From: Archangium lansingense
GTDB taxonomy: Bacteria > Myxococcota > Myxococcia > Myxococcales > Myxococcaceae
Assembly: GCF_026626635.1 (NCBI RefSeq)
Contig: NZ_JAPNKA010000001.1
Span: 11,950,501-12,014,500 of the forward strand
DNA: 64,000 nucleotides
Direction: 5' to 3'
How positions within the stretch are numbered: position 1 is the stretch's first letter; each line of letters starts with the position of its first letter. Positions 42,934 to 51,650 of this stretch are shown here, in pieces. The position numbers were made by a program, and so were the translations under genes. The notes under the pieces are model-generated. The model ran no database searches. It was given only the letters and a program-made list of their open reading frames with translations, and was not told the DNA's origin.

Positions 42934-44793
42934 ATGCCATTCGCCCGCATGCTGGGGACGCTCGCCGTCCTCGCCTTTCTTGGTGCCTGCCCCGGGCCGA
43001 CGCCCGGCGGAAACACGCCCCTCCAGTTGCCCGAGCTGGAGCAGTTGGAAACCACCGAGGGCGCGCCCTTCGAGCAGAGCTTCGCCGCCACCGGAGGCAC
43101 GCCCCCCCTGCGGTACTCGCTGGAAAAGCTGCCCCCCGGCCTCTTCTTCACCACGGGCCAGGGACTGCTGAAGGGTCCGGCCACGGTACCGGGCCCGTAC
43201 ACCTTCACGGTGCAGGTGAAGGACTCGGCGGGCGCCGTGAATGCACGGACGTACCCACTGCGCGTCCACCCTGCTCCGGCCGTCAGCACCACCTCGCTGC
43301 CCGCCGCCACCGTGGGTGAGACGTACACGGTCCAGCTCCAGGCCAGCGACGGCCAGGGACCCCTGCGCTGGACGCTGGTGGGCGGCTCGCTGCCCTCGGG
43401 CCTCACGCTGGGCGAGGACGGCCAGCTCACGGGCGTGCCGCTGGAGTCGGGCTCATTCTCCCCCTCCGTGCGCGTGCAGGACGTCCACGGCGCGCAGGCC
43501 ATGAAGCTGCTCGGACTGATGGTCCGCCCGGGTACGCCCGACGGAGGTGATGGCGGTGACGGAGGGACCTCCCTGGCGTTCAGCGCGGCCAACTGGAACG
43601 TCGAATGGTTCGGCTACGCGAGCCAAGGCCCCACGGACGATGCGCTGCAGCTCGACAACGTGAAGACGGTCATCACGACCGTCGGGGCGGACTTCTGGGG
43701 CCTTCAGGAGCTGGTGGACGCCGAGGAGTTCAACGCGCTGAAGCAGATGCCCGGCTACGACGGCTTCATGGCCAACGACCCGATCGTCGAGTTCGGCACT
43801 TCCTACTACGACCCCGACGAGCAGAAGGTGGGCATCCTCTTCCGCTCGGACGTGGTCAGCGTGCAGGACGCGCGGATCATCCTGACCTCGAGTAACTACG
43901 AATTCGGTACGCGGCCCCCGCTCCAGGTGAAGCTGCGCATCACGCGCAACGGGACGAGCGTGGACCTGGTGGCCATCGTGCTGCACATGAAGGCGTTCAA
44001 CGACACGGGCTCCTACAACCGCCGCAAAAACGCCGCGGTGGCGCTCAAGAGCTACCTGGATGCACAGTTTCCGAACACCCCCTTCATCGTGCTCGGCGAC
44101 TGGAATGACGACGTGGATGTGTCCATCACCCGGGAGTCTTCGAGCAGCCCCTACCTGCCCACTCCGTACCAGAACTTCCTGGATTACCCGGCGGACTACA
44201 CCTTCCTCACCCGGCCCCTGTCGCTCGCCAACGTGCGCAGCACGGTGAGCAACACCGCGTTCATCGACCACCAGCTCGTCAGCAACGAGCTGCAGGCGGC
44301 CTACGTGAGCAACTCCGCCCAGGCGCTGCGGCCGGATGAATATATCCCCCAGTACAAGGACACCACCTCGGACCATTACCCGGTGCTCAGCCGCTTCAGG
44401 TTCAACGTGACGTCCCCGCCTCCTTCAACCCTGCGGCTCACCTCCCCCAACGGCGGCGAGCAGCTCACCTCGAGCACCGTGCAGACCCTCACCTGGACGG
44501 CAGATGGCATCAGCTCGGTGAGGCTCGAGTTCTCGCCCGACAACGGTTTGACGTGGCAGGTGCTGGCCCCAAGTGTGCCGGCGGCCAGCGGGCAGTACAC
44601 GTGGACGGTGCCCTCGGTGACAGCGACGACGGCGCAGGCCCTCGTGCGGGTGAGCGATGCCTCGGCCCCGGCGGCAGCCGACCAGAGCGACACCGCCTTC
44701 ACGGTGTCGTGGCCCCCTCCGGTGTTCATCGACGAGTTGAACTCGACCCTCGGTTCCTCGCCGGGCAAGCGGGCGGATGGGAGCGACTTCTAG
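42934..44793 (+). CDS. Lipoprotein nuclease/phosphatase of the EEP fold
   Basis: 619 residues. Lipobox 'LAFLGAC'. Two cadherin-like/putative Ig domains (about residues 30-210, 'GGTPPLRYSLEKLPPGLFF' and 'GGSLPSGLTLGEDGQLTGVP') precede an endonuclease/exonuclease/phosphatase domain (about 213-495). The catalytic elements are 'NWNVEWFG', 'GLQELVD', 'LHMKAFND', 'VLGDWNDDVD', 'NTAFIDHQLVS' and 'SDHYPVLSRF', so the enzyme looks intact. A GPI-like Ser/Thr-rich Ig domain ('SPNGGEQLTSSTVQTLTW') follows. The protein ends abruptly 'VFIDELNSTLGSSPG', the opening of a lamin-tail domain that is then missing. An extracellular DNase or phosphodiesterase role is inferred. Confidence 0.85.
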   Translation: MPFARMLGTLAVLAFLGACPGPTPGGNTPLQLPELEQLETTEGAPFEQSFAATGGTPPLRYSLEKLPPGLFFTTGQGLLKGPATVPGPYTFTVQVKDSAGAVNARTYPLRVHPAPAVSTTSLPAATVGETYTVQLQASDGQGPLRWTLVGGSLPSGLTLGEDGQLTGVPLESGSFSPSVRVQDVHGAQAMKLLGLMVRPGTPDGGDGGDGGTSLAFSAANWNVEWFGYASQGPTDDALQLDNVKTVITTVGADFWGLQELVDAEEFNALKQMPGYDGFMANDPIVEFGTSYYDPDEQKVGILFRSDVVSVQDARIILTSSNYEFGTRPPLQVKLRITRNGTSVDLVAIVLHMKAFNDTGSYNRRKNAAVALKSYLDAQFPNTPFIVLGDWNDDVDVSITRESSSSPYLPTPYQNFLDYPADYTFLTRPLSLANVRSTVSNTAFIDHQLVSNELQAAYVSNSAQALRPDEYIPQYKDTTSDHYPVLSRFRFNVTSPPPSTLRLTSPNGGEQLTSSTVQTLTWTADGISSVRLEFSPDNGLTWQVLAPSVPAASGQYTWTVPSVTATTAQALVRVSDASAPAAADQSDTAFTVSWPPPVFIDELNSTLGSSPGKRADGSDF

Positions 44794-44924
44794 CCGGTGG
44801 CCCGAAGGCCGAGCCTCCGGCCAGGCGCTCCCCGAGAGGCGACGCTTCATGAGCCTACCTTCCGAAAGGATGCACCGCACCGCCGGACAGTGGCTCTGGC
44901 GCTCCGGTGTGGGAGGGAGGACCG

Positions 44925-45794
44925 ATGGGGAACGGGCTCGGCCGTAAGGCCTCGGAACTGAAGCACCAGGGAGACCGACTCGGGGCGAAGGCAATGCACA
45001 ACCCGTGGACGGAGCGGCTGGCCCGCCTCGGCTACCTGGCCAAGGGCGTGGTGTACGCGGTGATTGGCGTGCTCGCGCTCCAGGTCGCCTTCGGCTCGGG
45101 AGGCAGGACAACCGACACCAAGGGAGCACTGGCCACGCTGGCTCGGGGCTCCTGGAGCAAGGCGCTGCTCGCGGTGGTGGCGGTGGGCCTGGTGGGCTAC
45201 GTCCTCTGGCGCGTGGTGCAGGCCTGGATGGACCCGGACGGCAAGGGCACCGACGCGAAGGGACTCTTCCTCCGAGGGTTCTACCTGGTGAGTGCCGCCA
45301 TCCATGCGTTCCTCGCCTTGGCGGCCTTCCGACTGGTGCTGGGAACGGGAGGTACCGGCGCGAGTGGAGACCAGAGCGCCCAGTCCTGGACGGCCCGGTT
45401 GATGTCGCAGCCCTTCGGACAGGCCCTCGTCGCCGTCGTGGGCCTCGTCATCGCCGGCATGGGCTTCTGGCAGGTCTACAAGGCTTGGAAGGAGAAGTTC
45501 CGCAAGAAGCTCCGGCTGGACGAGCTGCGCCCGCAGCAAGCGGAGTGGGCGGTACGAATCTCCAAGCTGGGCATCCTCGCGCGCGGGCTCGTCTTCGTGC
45601 TCATCGGCGGGTTTCTCGTCCAGGCGGCGCTCACCGCCAACCCTCGGCGGGCCCGGGGACTGGATGGGGCGCTGGAGACGCTCGCGGCCCAATCCCACGG
45701 CACCGTGCTGCTGGCGCTGACCGCCGCGGGCCTCGTGGCCTACGCCGTCTACATGGCCGTCGAGGCCCGGTACCGGCGCTTCCTGGGTGCCTGA
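44925..45794 (+). CDS. DUF1206 integral membrane protein
   Basis: 289 residues; the ATG at 44925 has GGGAGGGAGG 4 bases upstream. Six membrane helices in three pairs match DUF1206. Each repeat is built like 'RLGYLAKGVVYAVIGVLALQ', 'LVSAAIHAFLALAAFRLVLG' and 'KLGILARGLVFVLIGGFLVQ', with the conserved 'G..A.G..Y...G' spacing. Charged loops between repeats include 'KEKFRKKLRLDELRPQQAEW'. No function is established for the family. The stop is 15 bases from the convergent rhtA-like stop. Confidence 0.85.
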   Translation: MGNGLGRKASELKHQGDRLGAKAMHNPWTERLARLGYLAKGVVYAVIGVLALQVAFGSGGRTTDTKGALATLARGSWSKALLAVVAVGLVGYVLWRVVQAWMDPDGKGTDAKGLFLRGFYLVSAAIHAFLALAAFRLVLGTGGTGASGDQSAQSWTARLMSQPFGQALVAVVGLVIAGMGFWQVYKAWKEKFRKKLRLDELRPQQAEWAVRISKLGILARGLVFVLIGGFLVQAALTANPRRARGLDGALETLAAQSHGTVLLALTAAGLVAYAVYMAVEARYRRFLGA

Positions 45795-45809
45795 AAGGGG
45801 CGTGTCCCC

Positions 45810-46697
45810 TCACGCGTCGACGGGAGGGCGAACACGGCTGGCCGTGAGCGTGGAGCCCGCGGACGCGGCGCTCACACAGACGATCGCCACCCACTGCAGG
45901 CCCGAGAGTTGCTCACCGAGGACCAACAAGCCCATCAGCGCGGCCACCGCTGGCTCCAGGCTCATCAGGATGCCGAAGGTGCGGCTCGGCAGGGACCGCA
46001 GCGCCATCATCTCCAGGGTGTAGGGCAGCGCACTGGAGAGGACCGCCACGCCCAGGGCCGCCCCCATCAACGTGGGGGTGAAGCACGCGGCAAGCACGTC
46101 CGTCAGCGTGAAGGGGAGCACCGTGAGGGCCGCGATCATCATGCCCGCGGCGACGCTCTGCCCATGCGGCAACCGGCGCGAGACGCGCCCTCCGAGCACG
46201 ATGTACGCGGCCCAGCAAGCACCCGCGAACACCGCCAGCAGCACGCCCCAGAGGTCGAGCGCATCCGCCCTTCCGCTCCATGGGGCGAGAAGCACGATGC
46301 CGGCCGCGGCCAGCGCCACCCAGAGGAAGTCCGAGAGGTGCCGCGAGCCGAGCACGGCGAGCCCGAGCGGCCCGAGGAACTCCAGGGTGACGGCCAGCCC
46401 GAGCGGGATGCGGGCGAGGGCCAGGTAGAAGCTGAGGTTCATGGCGCCGAGCACCACGCCGTAGGGAAGAACCGCGGCCCACTGTTCCCGGGTGAAGCGC
46501 GTGAGAGGCGGGCGGAAGACGGCGAGCAGCAGGAGCGCGGCCAGACAGATGCGCAGCCCCGCGGTGCCGGCCGGGCCGAGCGCCGGGAAGAGTCCCTTGG
46601 CCAGAGCGGCTCCTCCCTGCACGGAGAGGATGGCGATGAGCACCGCCGGAATGGGCGGCAGGGTCAAAGGGCTGCGGACCGAGGGTCCCTCACTCAT
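45810..46697 (-). CDS. rhtA: RhtA-like threonine/homoserine exporter (EamA family)
   Basis: 295 residues from the ATG at 46697; it has no obvious ribosome site, and an upstream start at 46766 cannot be excluded. Ten membrane helices follow E. coli RhtA closely: 'VLIAILSVQGGAALAKGLFP', 'YGVVLGAMNLSFYLALARIP', 'LAVTLEFLGPLGLAVLGSRH', 'GACWAAYIVLGGRVSRRLPH' and 'LPYTLEMMALRSLPSRTFGI'. The predicted role is efflux of threonine, homoserine or related metabolites across the inner membrane. Divergent from a second EamA gene. Confidence 0.87.
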   Translation of the reverse strand: MSEGPSVRSPLTLPPIPAVLIAILSVQGGAALAKGLFPALGPAGTAGLRICLAALLLLAVFRPPLTRFTREQWAAVLPYGVVLGAMNLSFYLALARIPLGLAVTLEFLGPLGLAVLGSRHLSDFLWVALAAAGIVLLAPWSGRADALDLWGVLLAVFAGACWAAYIVLGGRVSRRLPHGQSVAAGMMIAALTVLPFTLTDVLAACFTPTLMGAALGVAVLSSALPYTLEMMALRSLPSRTFGILMSLEPAVAALMGLLVLGEQLSGLQWVAIVCVSAASAGSTLTASRVRPPVDA

Positions 46698-46777
46698 GGC
46701 TGCGATCGTAGCAGTGCATGCACCCCTCGCCGGTGGTTTTCCCCGGGCGACCGGCATATGAGTCACCCGCGCATCCC

Positions 46778-47626
46778 ATGCTCCGCTCTCGTCTCTACCT
46801 GCTCGCCGCCGCCGTGCTCTGGTCCACTGCCGGCGCCGCCGTGAAGCTCTCTTCCCTGTCGGCCTGGCAGCTCGCCTCCGGCCGCTCGCTCGTCGCGGCC
46901 CTGGTGCTCGCGCTCGCCATCCCCGCCGGTCGCAAGCTTCCGTCCTGGCGAGGGCTCGCGGCCTCGGTGGCCTACGCCGCCACGGTGGTGTCGTTCATCC
47001 TCGCCAACAAGCTCACCACCTCCGCCAACGCCATCTTCCTGCAGGACACCGCACCGCTCTACGTGTTGCTCCTGTCCCCACTCCTGCTGCGCGAGCGCCC
47101 CTCGCGCGGTGAGCTGGCCGCGGTGCCCGTGTTCCTGCTCGGCCTGAGCCTCTTCTTCTTGGATCAGCTCGCCCCGGGGCAACTCTGGGGCAATGTGATT
47201 GCCCTGGGCTCGGGCGTCGCCTTCGCGCTGTGCATCCTCGGGCTGCGCGCGGTGGGTGAGGAGGGCTCGTCGGTGCTCGTGTGGGGCAACCTCATCGCGG
47301 GTGCCAGCGTGCTGTTTCCCGCGCTCAGCGGCCCCGCGCCAACCTCCCTGGACATCGGGTTGCTCATCTTCCTCGGCGTATTCCAGCTCGCTCTTGCCTA
47401 CGCCCTCTTCCAGCGCGGCCTGCGCGAGACACCCGCGGTGGAGGCCTCGCTGCTCATCCTGCTCGAACCGGTGCTCAACCCGGTGTGGACCTTCCTCTTC
47501 GCCGGGGAGCGGCCCGGGCCCTGGGCGATCGTAGGTGGCGCAATCATCCTCCTGGCCACCGCCTGGCGCACGCTGCTCGGCTCCGGAGGCGGGAGCTCCT
47601 CCCCGGCGGAGGCGGCGCAGGGCTGA
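46778..47626 (+). CDS. EamA-family drug/metabolite transporter
   Basis: 282 residues with ten hydrophobic helices in two EamA halves ('LYLLAAAVLWSTAGAAVKLS', 'NKLTTSANAIFLQDTAPLYV', 'IALGSGVAFALCILGLRAVG', 'ETPAVEASLLILLEPVLNPVW'). The substrate is unknown. The start at 46778 lacks a clear ribosome site. It shares an 80-base divergent region with the rhtA-like gene. Its end is followed by the 41-bp palindromic array. Confidence 0.85.
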   Translation: MLRSRLYLLAAAVLWSTAGAAVKLSSLSAWQLASGRSLVAALVLALAIPAGRKLPSWRGLAASVAYAATVVSFILANKLTTSANAIFLQDTAPLYVLLLSPLLLRERPSRGELAAVPVFLLGLSLFFLDQLAPGQLWGNVIALGSGVAFALCILGLRAVGEEGSSVLVWGNLIAGASVLFPALSGPAPTSLDIGLLIFLGVFQLALAYALFQRGLRETPAVEASLLILLEPVLNPVWTFLFAGERPGPWAIVGGAIILLATAWRTLLGSGGGSSSPAEAAQG

Positions 47627-47643
47627 GGAGACGCCGGCTGGGA

Positions 47644-47962
47644 CCATTCCACTGGTCACCGGTGACCAGTGAAACGAGGCCGGTCCATTCCACTCGTCAC
47701 CGGTGACCAGTGAAACTCGCTGGGACCATTCCACTTGTCACCGGTGACCAGTGAAACTCGCTGGGTTCATTCCACTCGTCACCGGTGACCAGTGAAACTC
47801 GCTGGGTTCATTCCACTTGTCACCGGTGACAAGTGAAACCCGCTGGCTCCATTCCACTTGTCACCGGTGACAAGTGAAACCCGCTGGCTCCATTCCACTT
47901 GTCACCGGTGACAAGTGAAACCCGCTGGCTCCATTCCACTCGTCACCGGTGACCAGTGAAAC
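47644..47962. repeat. Array of eight 41-bp palindromic repeats
   Basis: Eight units begin at 47644, 47685, 47726, 47767, 47808, 47849, 47890 and 47931, exactly 41 bases apart. Each has a palindrome centred on ACC|GGT inside 'GTCACCGGTGAC', extended by CACT and AGTG arms to 22 bases, and a 13-base spacer of the type CCCGCTGGCT. Copies 1, 5, 6 and 7 are perfect palindromes in two sequence forms (G:C or T:A at the same arm position); copies 2, 3, 4 and 8 have one mismatch there. It lies between convergent genes. It could be a multi-hairpin terminator or a dense protein-binding array. Spacers are not unique, so it is not CRISPR. Confidence 0.95.
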
Positions 47963-48025
47963 GCACCGGGCCAGCAGCAACAACGCACTTTTGTACCTCT
48001 GGCAGCAGGATGACCCTCACCCCAG

Positions 48026-48046
48026 CCCTCTCTCAGAGGGAGAGGG
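48026..48046. terminator. Palindromic hairpin (CCCTCTC/GAGAGGG type)
   Basis: Third member of the palindrome family at 17097 and 31309, here with a T:G wobble. It lies just past the FAD monooxygenase stop on the minus strand and can act as its terminator. Confidence 0.55.
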
Positions 48047-48061
48047 TGTCTTGGCGTGGGC

Positions 48062-49741
48062 TCAGCTCGCGACGCGTTTCTCGCCTCCTGCCCCGAGCGG
48101 ACCCAGGCGCCGAGCGAGCTCCGCTTCGAGCCGCTTCGGCTCAATGGGCCTCTCGCGGTGCCCCACGTACCCGTCTGGCCGGACCAGGTAGAAGCACTCC
48201 GCCCCAGCGCCGAAGCGGCGATGCAGCGCACCATCCCCATCGGCCAGCACGAAGGGGCTCGGTGTGCCCTCCCCCGCTACCACCACGCGCACCTTCAGCA
48301 GCGGCCCATACACCCCCTCCAGCCTCCGCGCGAGCGTCACCAGCTCACCCCGCCCCTTCGCCTCGGGCTTCAATCCGGTGAACAGCAGCAGCGCGTGCTG
48401 GGGGCCGCGCAGCAGCTCGTGCATGCGCTCCACGCCCTCCCCCTTCACCGGCAGCTCCGGCATGCGCTCACCGGGCGCGGGGCCGTCCTCCAGCCGCACG
48501 CCGCCCACCTCCTCGCCCCAGATGCGCTCGGTGGACAGCGGGCTGCTCCGGTAGTGGATGGCGAGCTGCGAGACGAAGTGGAACAGGCGCCGCTGCGTGA
48601 AGGTGCTCCCGAGCAGGCCCTTCGCGAGCCGGGGTGCCACGTACGCCCGTAGAAAGCGAGAGAAGGTCCCTCCTCGCGTCATCAGGCCAAAGAGTCTGTC
48701 CGTGCCCTCCAGCAGCATCTGCCCAACGGGGTGTCGCTCCAGCTCATAGGTGTCGAGCAGCGACTCCGGTGCACGGCCTCGGGTGACGAGCGCCAGCTTC
48801 CAAGCGAGGTTGTAGGCATCCTGGATGCCCGTGTTCATCCCCTGCCCTCCCGCGGGGCTGTGGATGTGCGCGGCATCTCCGGCGAGGAACACGCGGCCCT
48901 GGCGGTAGCGCGGCACACCCCGGCGGTGCAGCCGGTAGCGCGTCAGCCAGCGCGCCTCACTCACGCGCACCGGCACCGGTGACATGCGCTCCAATATCCC
49001 CTGCATCTCCTCCAGTGTGAGGGGCGTCGACTCATCTCCCTCCGGGAGCATGTCCCGCGGCATGATGCAGAACAGCCGGTAGCGGTACTCCCCTGGCATG
49101 GGGAAGGCCCCCACCACGCCGTGCATGGACGGCATGATGACCAGCTCCCCCTGCCCGAGCGGCCAGTCCACGCGCACGTCCGCCAGCACGCACGCGTCGT
49201 CGTATGTCTCGCCTTCGAAAGGGATGCCGGCCGCCTTGCGCACCCGGCTGCGCGCGCCATCACACCCCAACAGCCAGCGCGCCTTCACTCTCTCCACCCG
49301 GCCATCCGTCCGCTTCAGCGTGGCCTCCACGCCGTCCGCGTCCTGCCGGAAGTCCTCCAGCGCCAGGCCCCGCTCCACCTTCCCGCCCAACGCGCCCAGG
49401 TGCTCGGTGAGCAGCGCCTCGGTGGCGTCCTGCGGCAGCATGAGCATGAAGGGGAAGCGCGTCTCCATCCAGGAGAAGGCCTGCATGGGCACCCGGGTGC
49501 GTACGCCTCCGCCACCCACCACGTTGAAGGCCTCGGTCCTCCGCCCCCGCGCGAGGGCCTGCTCGGCGATGCCAAAGTCGTCGAAGACCTCGAGCGTGCG
49601 GGCCTGCACCGCCAGCGCTCGCGACAACACCGAGGGCGCCTCGAGCTGATCCACGATTCGACACCGCAGGCCATGCCGCGCCAGCTCCGAGGCCATCGTC
49701 AGGCCCGTGGGCCCGGCTCCCACCACGAGTGCGTCCAACAT
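48062..49741 (-). CDS. FAD-dependent monooxygenase (PheA/TfdB type)
   Basis: 559 residues from the ATG at 49741 with GGGGGAG upstream. Rossmann motif 'VVGAGPTGLTMASELARHG' binds FAD. The 'GCDGARSRVRKAAG' DG motif and 'GRVFLAGDAAHIHSPAGGQG' GD motif show the PHBH-like hydroxylase fold. 'GMNTGIQDAYNLAWKLALV' follows. The last 180 residues ('VTRGRAPESLLDTYELERH', 'AECFYLVRPDGYVGHR') are the thioredoxin-like dimerisation domain of the phenol-hydroxylase group. It hydroxylates an aromatic or polyketide substrate with NAD(P)H and oxygen; the substrate is unknown. It is the last gene of a run of minus-strand genes. Confidence 0.9.
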   Translation of the reverse strand: MLDALVVGAGPTGLTMASELARHGLRCRIVDQLEAPSVLSRALAVQARTLEVFDDFGIAEQALARGRRTEAFNVVGGGGVRTRVPMQAFSWMETRFPFMLMLPQDATEALLTEHLGALGGKVERGLALEDFRQDADGVEATLKRTDGRVERVKARWLLGCDGARSRVRKAAGIPFEGETYDDACVLADVRVDWPLGQGELVIMPSMHGVVGAFPMPGEYRYRLFCIMPRDMLPEGDESTPLTLEEMQGILERMSPVPVRVSEARWLTRYRLHRRGVPRYRQGRVFLAGDAAHIHSPAGGQGMNTGIQDAYNLAWKLALVTRGRAPESLLDTYELERHPVGQMLLEGTDRLFGLMTRGGTFSRFLRAYVAPRLAKGLLGSTFTQRRLFHFVSQLAIHYRSSPLSTERIWGEEVGGVRLEDGPAPGERMPELPVKGEGVERMHELLRGPQHALLLFTGLKPEAKGRGELVTLARRLEGVYGPLLKVRVVVAGEGTPSPFVLADGDGALHRRFGAGAECFYLVRPDGYVGHRERPIEPKRLEAELARRLGPLGAGGEKRVAS

Positions 49742-49805
49742 GCCGTCTCCCCCAACCGGCATACACCGCCGGCGCGGGCTACGCTGGCACAGGCACCCGG
49801 CGCGC

Positions 49806-50882
49806 TCAGCCCAAATCGACGCCGTGGCCTGCCTGGACGTGGCCAATGTCCACCCGCCCATCCTGCATCCGCAGGCCCCCGCGGAAGGAGTGCTCCCGGA
49901 TGAAGAGGTGCGTGTCCAGGTCCGCGTAGTCGAAGCCGCCCAACCCGGCCGCGAAGTGCGCCGCGCTGCTCATGGCCAGGGTGCTCTCCACCATGCCGCC
50001 CATCATCAGCTCCATGCCGGAGGCTCGCGCCAGGTTCCACATGGCCAGCGACTCCACCACGCCGCTCTTCATCAGCTTGAGGTTGACGCCGTGCGCACCG
50101 CCCTCGCGAGCCAGGCGCAGCACGTCCTTCGCCGTGCGGGCCGACTCATCCGCGCAGATGGGCACCCGGGACGAGCGCGTCAGCTCGGCCATGCCCTCCC
50201 AGTCCTCGCGAGGCACGGGCTGCTCGAAGAGGGCCAGGGGAACACCCTCGGCCTCCAGTCCCGCGAGGAAGGCGCGCGACTGCGCCACCGTGTAGCCCCC
50301 GTTGGCATCCGCGAACAGCCGCGCTCCGGGCGCCTCGCGGCGGATGATGACCATGCGCCGCACGTCCTCCTCCGCCGACAGCGCGCCCACCTTCACCTTG
50401 ATGGTGCGGATGCCCCGCGCGACGATGGCCCGGGCCGAGGACGCTGCGTGCGCCTCATCACCCGCCGTCACCGTCATGTCGATGTCCAACCCCGTGCCCG
50501 ACCCGCCGAAGAAAGTGGCCAGCGGCATCCGGTAGTGGCGGCCCAGCGCGTCCAACAGCGCCAGCTCAATGCCACAGAGCGCCGAGGGAGCACCCGGCAA
50601 GGCCTCGCCCAGGAGCGCACCGAGGGGACGCCACCCCCGCGCATCCTTCCCCAGCAGCGTCTGGCGCATGGAGTGAATGGCCTCCAGCGTGCTGGCCTGC
50701 GTCTCTCCGGACACCGCGGTGAAGGGCGCGGACTCGCCCAGCCCCACCGTCCCGTCCGCCAGCGTCAGGCGCACCAGCACGTTGTTCGCCATGGTCGGCG
50801 CGCCCGTGGCGATGGCGAACGGCTCGGTGAGGGAGAGGTCCAGCGGCTCGGCGTGCAGCTCGGTGATGAGGGTCGGGAGCAT
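49806..50882 (-). CDS. Dipeptide epimerase (enolase superfamily)
   Basis: 358 residues. Enolase-superfamily residues are in place: 'IRTIKVKVGAL' (KxK, catalytic bases), metal ligands 'LFADANGGYT' (Asp), 'FEQPVPREDW' (Glu) and 'PICADESART' (Asp), and 'GVNLKLMKSGVV' (the second catalytic Lys). The 'MANNVLVRLTLADGTVGLGE' N-terminal capping domain is typical. The order and the 'DTHLF' C-terminal motif match L-Ala-D/L-Glu epimerases used in cell-wall peptide recycling; other dipeptides are possible. The gene lies between an ABC exporter and the FAD monooxygenase in the same direction. Confidence 0.88.
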   Translation of the reverse strand: MLPTLITELHAEPLDLSLTEPFAIATGAPTMANNVLVRLTLADGTVGLGESAPFTAVSGETQASTLEAIHSMRQTLLGKDARGWRPLGALLGEALPGAPSALCGIELALLDALGRHYRMPLATFFGGSGTGLDIDMTVTAGDEAHAASSARAIVARGIRTIKVKVGALSAEEDVRRMVIIRREAPGARLFADANGGYTVAQSRAFLAGLEAEGVPLALFEQPVPREDWEGMAELTRSSRVPICADESARTAKDVLRLAREGGAHGVNLKLMKSGVVESLAMWNLARASGMELMMGGMVESTLAMSSAAHFAAGLGGFDYADLDTHLFIREHSFRGGLRMQDGRVDIGHVQAGHGVDLG

Positions 50883-50897
50883 GGGTTTCCAGGAAGG

Positions 50898-51650
50898 TCA
50901 GCGCAGCAGACGCTCGAAAGTGACCACCTTCATGGCCACGAAGGTGGCCACTCCGGACCCTACCGCGAACAGCGCCGCGAGCAGCAGCGATGTGACGATG
51001 GGGCCCGGCACCGCCAGCACGACGGCGAAGCAGACGAGGATGGTAGGGCCGATGAGCAGGCCGTTGATGTTGTTGGCCGTGCGGAAGTCGCGCGCCAGCA
51101 AGCTGACGAGCAACGCGGTGGTGGTGGAGAAGGTCAGCGACGTCAGCAGCACCAGCAGCAGGGCCAGCACGAAGCCGGGCGAGCCGATGTCCCACGCGAG
51201 GATGAGCACCGCGTCCACGGAGAAGAGGACCAGGGTGACGAGCGAGGCCAGCGCGAGCAGGGCCAGCAGCTTGGCGAGCAATATCTGCCCCACGCGCACC
51301 GGCAGCGCCACCAGCAGTTCGAGCGTGCGGGACTCGCGCTCGGTGATGAGGATGTAGCTCGCCGTCACCGAAGGCACGATGAGCCCGCCGAGCGCGATGA
51401 ACGGCACCATCATGGCGCGCATCATCGCCAGGGGACTCTGGATGAGCTCCGCCATCCCTGGGGGCAGCTCCACTCCGGGCGGGAGGTTCACCGGCCTCGC
51501 GGCCCCGGTCTTCATCCCGAGCATCTGCAGCCCCGGGACGATGACTAGAAGAATGATGGGCAGCAGCAGGGCCGTCAGCATCGCGCCGCGGCTGCGCAGC
51601 AACTGGCGCCACTCCTTGCGGAAGAGGATGCGCACCTCACGCGCGAGCAT
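50898..51650 (-). CDS. ABC-2 type transporter permease
   Basis: 250 residues, six membrane helices. It starts 'MLAREVRILFRKEWRQLLRS', a cytoplasmic amphipathic lead typical of ABC-2 permeases, followed by 'GAMLTALLLPIILLVIVPG'. 'SYILITERESRTLELLVALPV' is the conserved coupling helix. It overlaps the ATPase gene by 14 bases. The export substrate is unknown; drug, lipid or Na-type efflux are typical. Confidence 0.87.
   Translation of the reverse strand: MLAREVRILFRKEWRQLLRSRGAMLTALLLPIILLVIVPGLQMLGMKTGAARPVNLPPGVELPPGMAELIQSPLAMMRAMMVPFIALGGLIVPSVTASYILITERESRTLELLVALPVRVGQILLAKLLALLALASLVTLVLFSVDAVLILAWDIGSPGFVLALLLVLLTSLTFSTTTALLVSLLARDFRTANNINGLLIGPTILVCFAVVLAVPGPIVTSLLLAALFAVGSGVATFVAMKVVTFERLLR

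Noticed and set aside
46698..46777. sigma-54 promoter between the two EamA genes
   Set aside because: No TGGCAC-N5-TTGC match was found in the 80 bases; no promoter class can be assigned by eye.
47644..47962. CRISPR array
   Set aside because: Units are regularly spaced, but the 13-base spacers are nearly identical to one another, the repeats are palindromic over 22 bases, and no cas gene is near.
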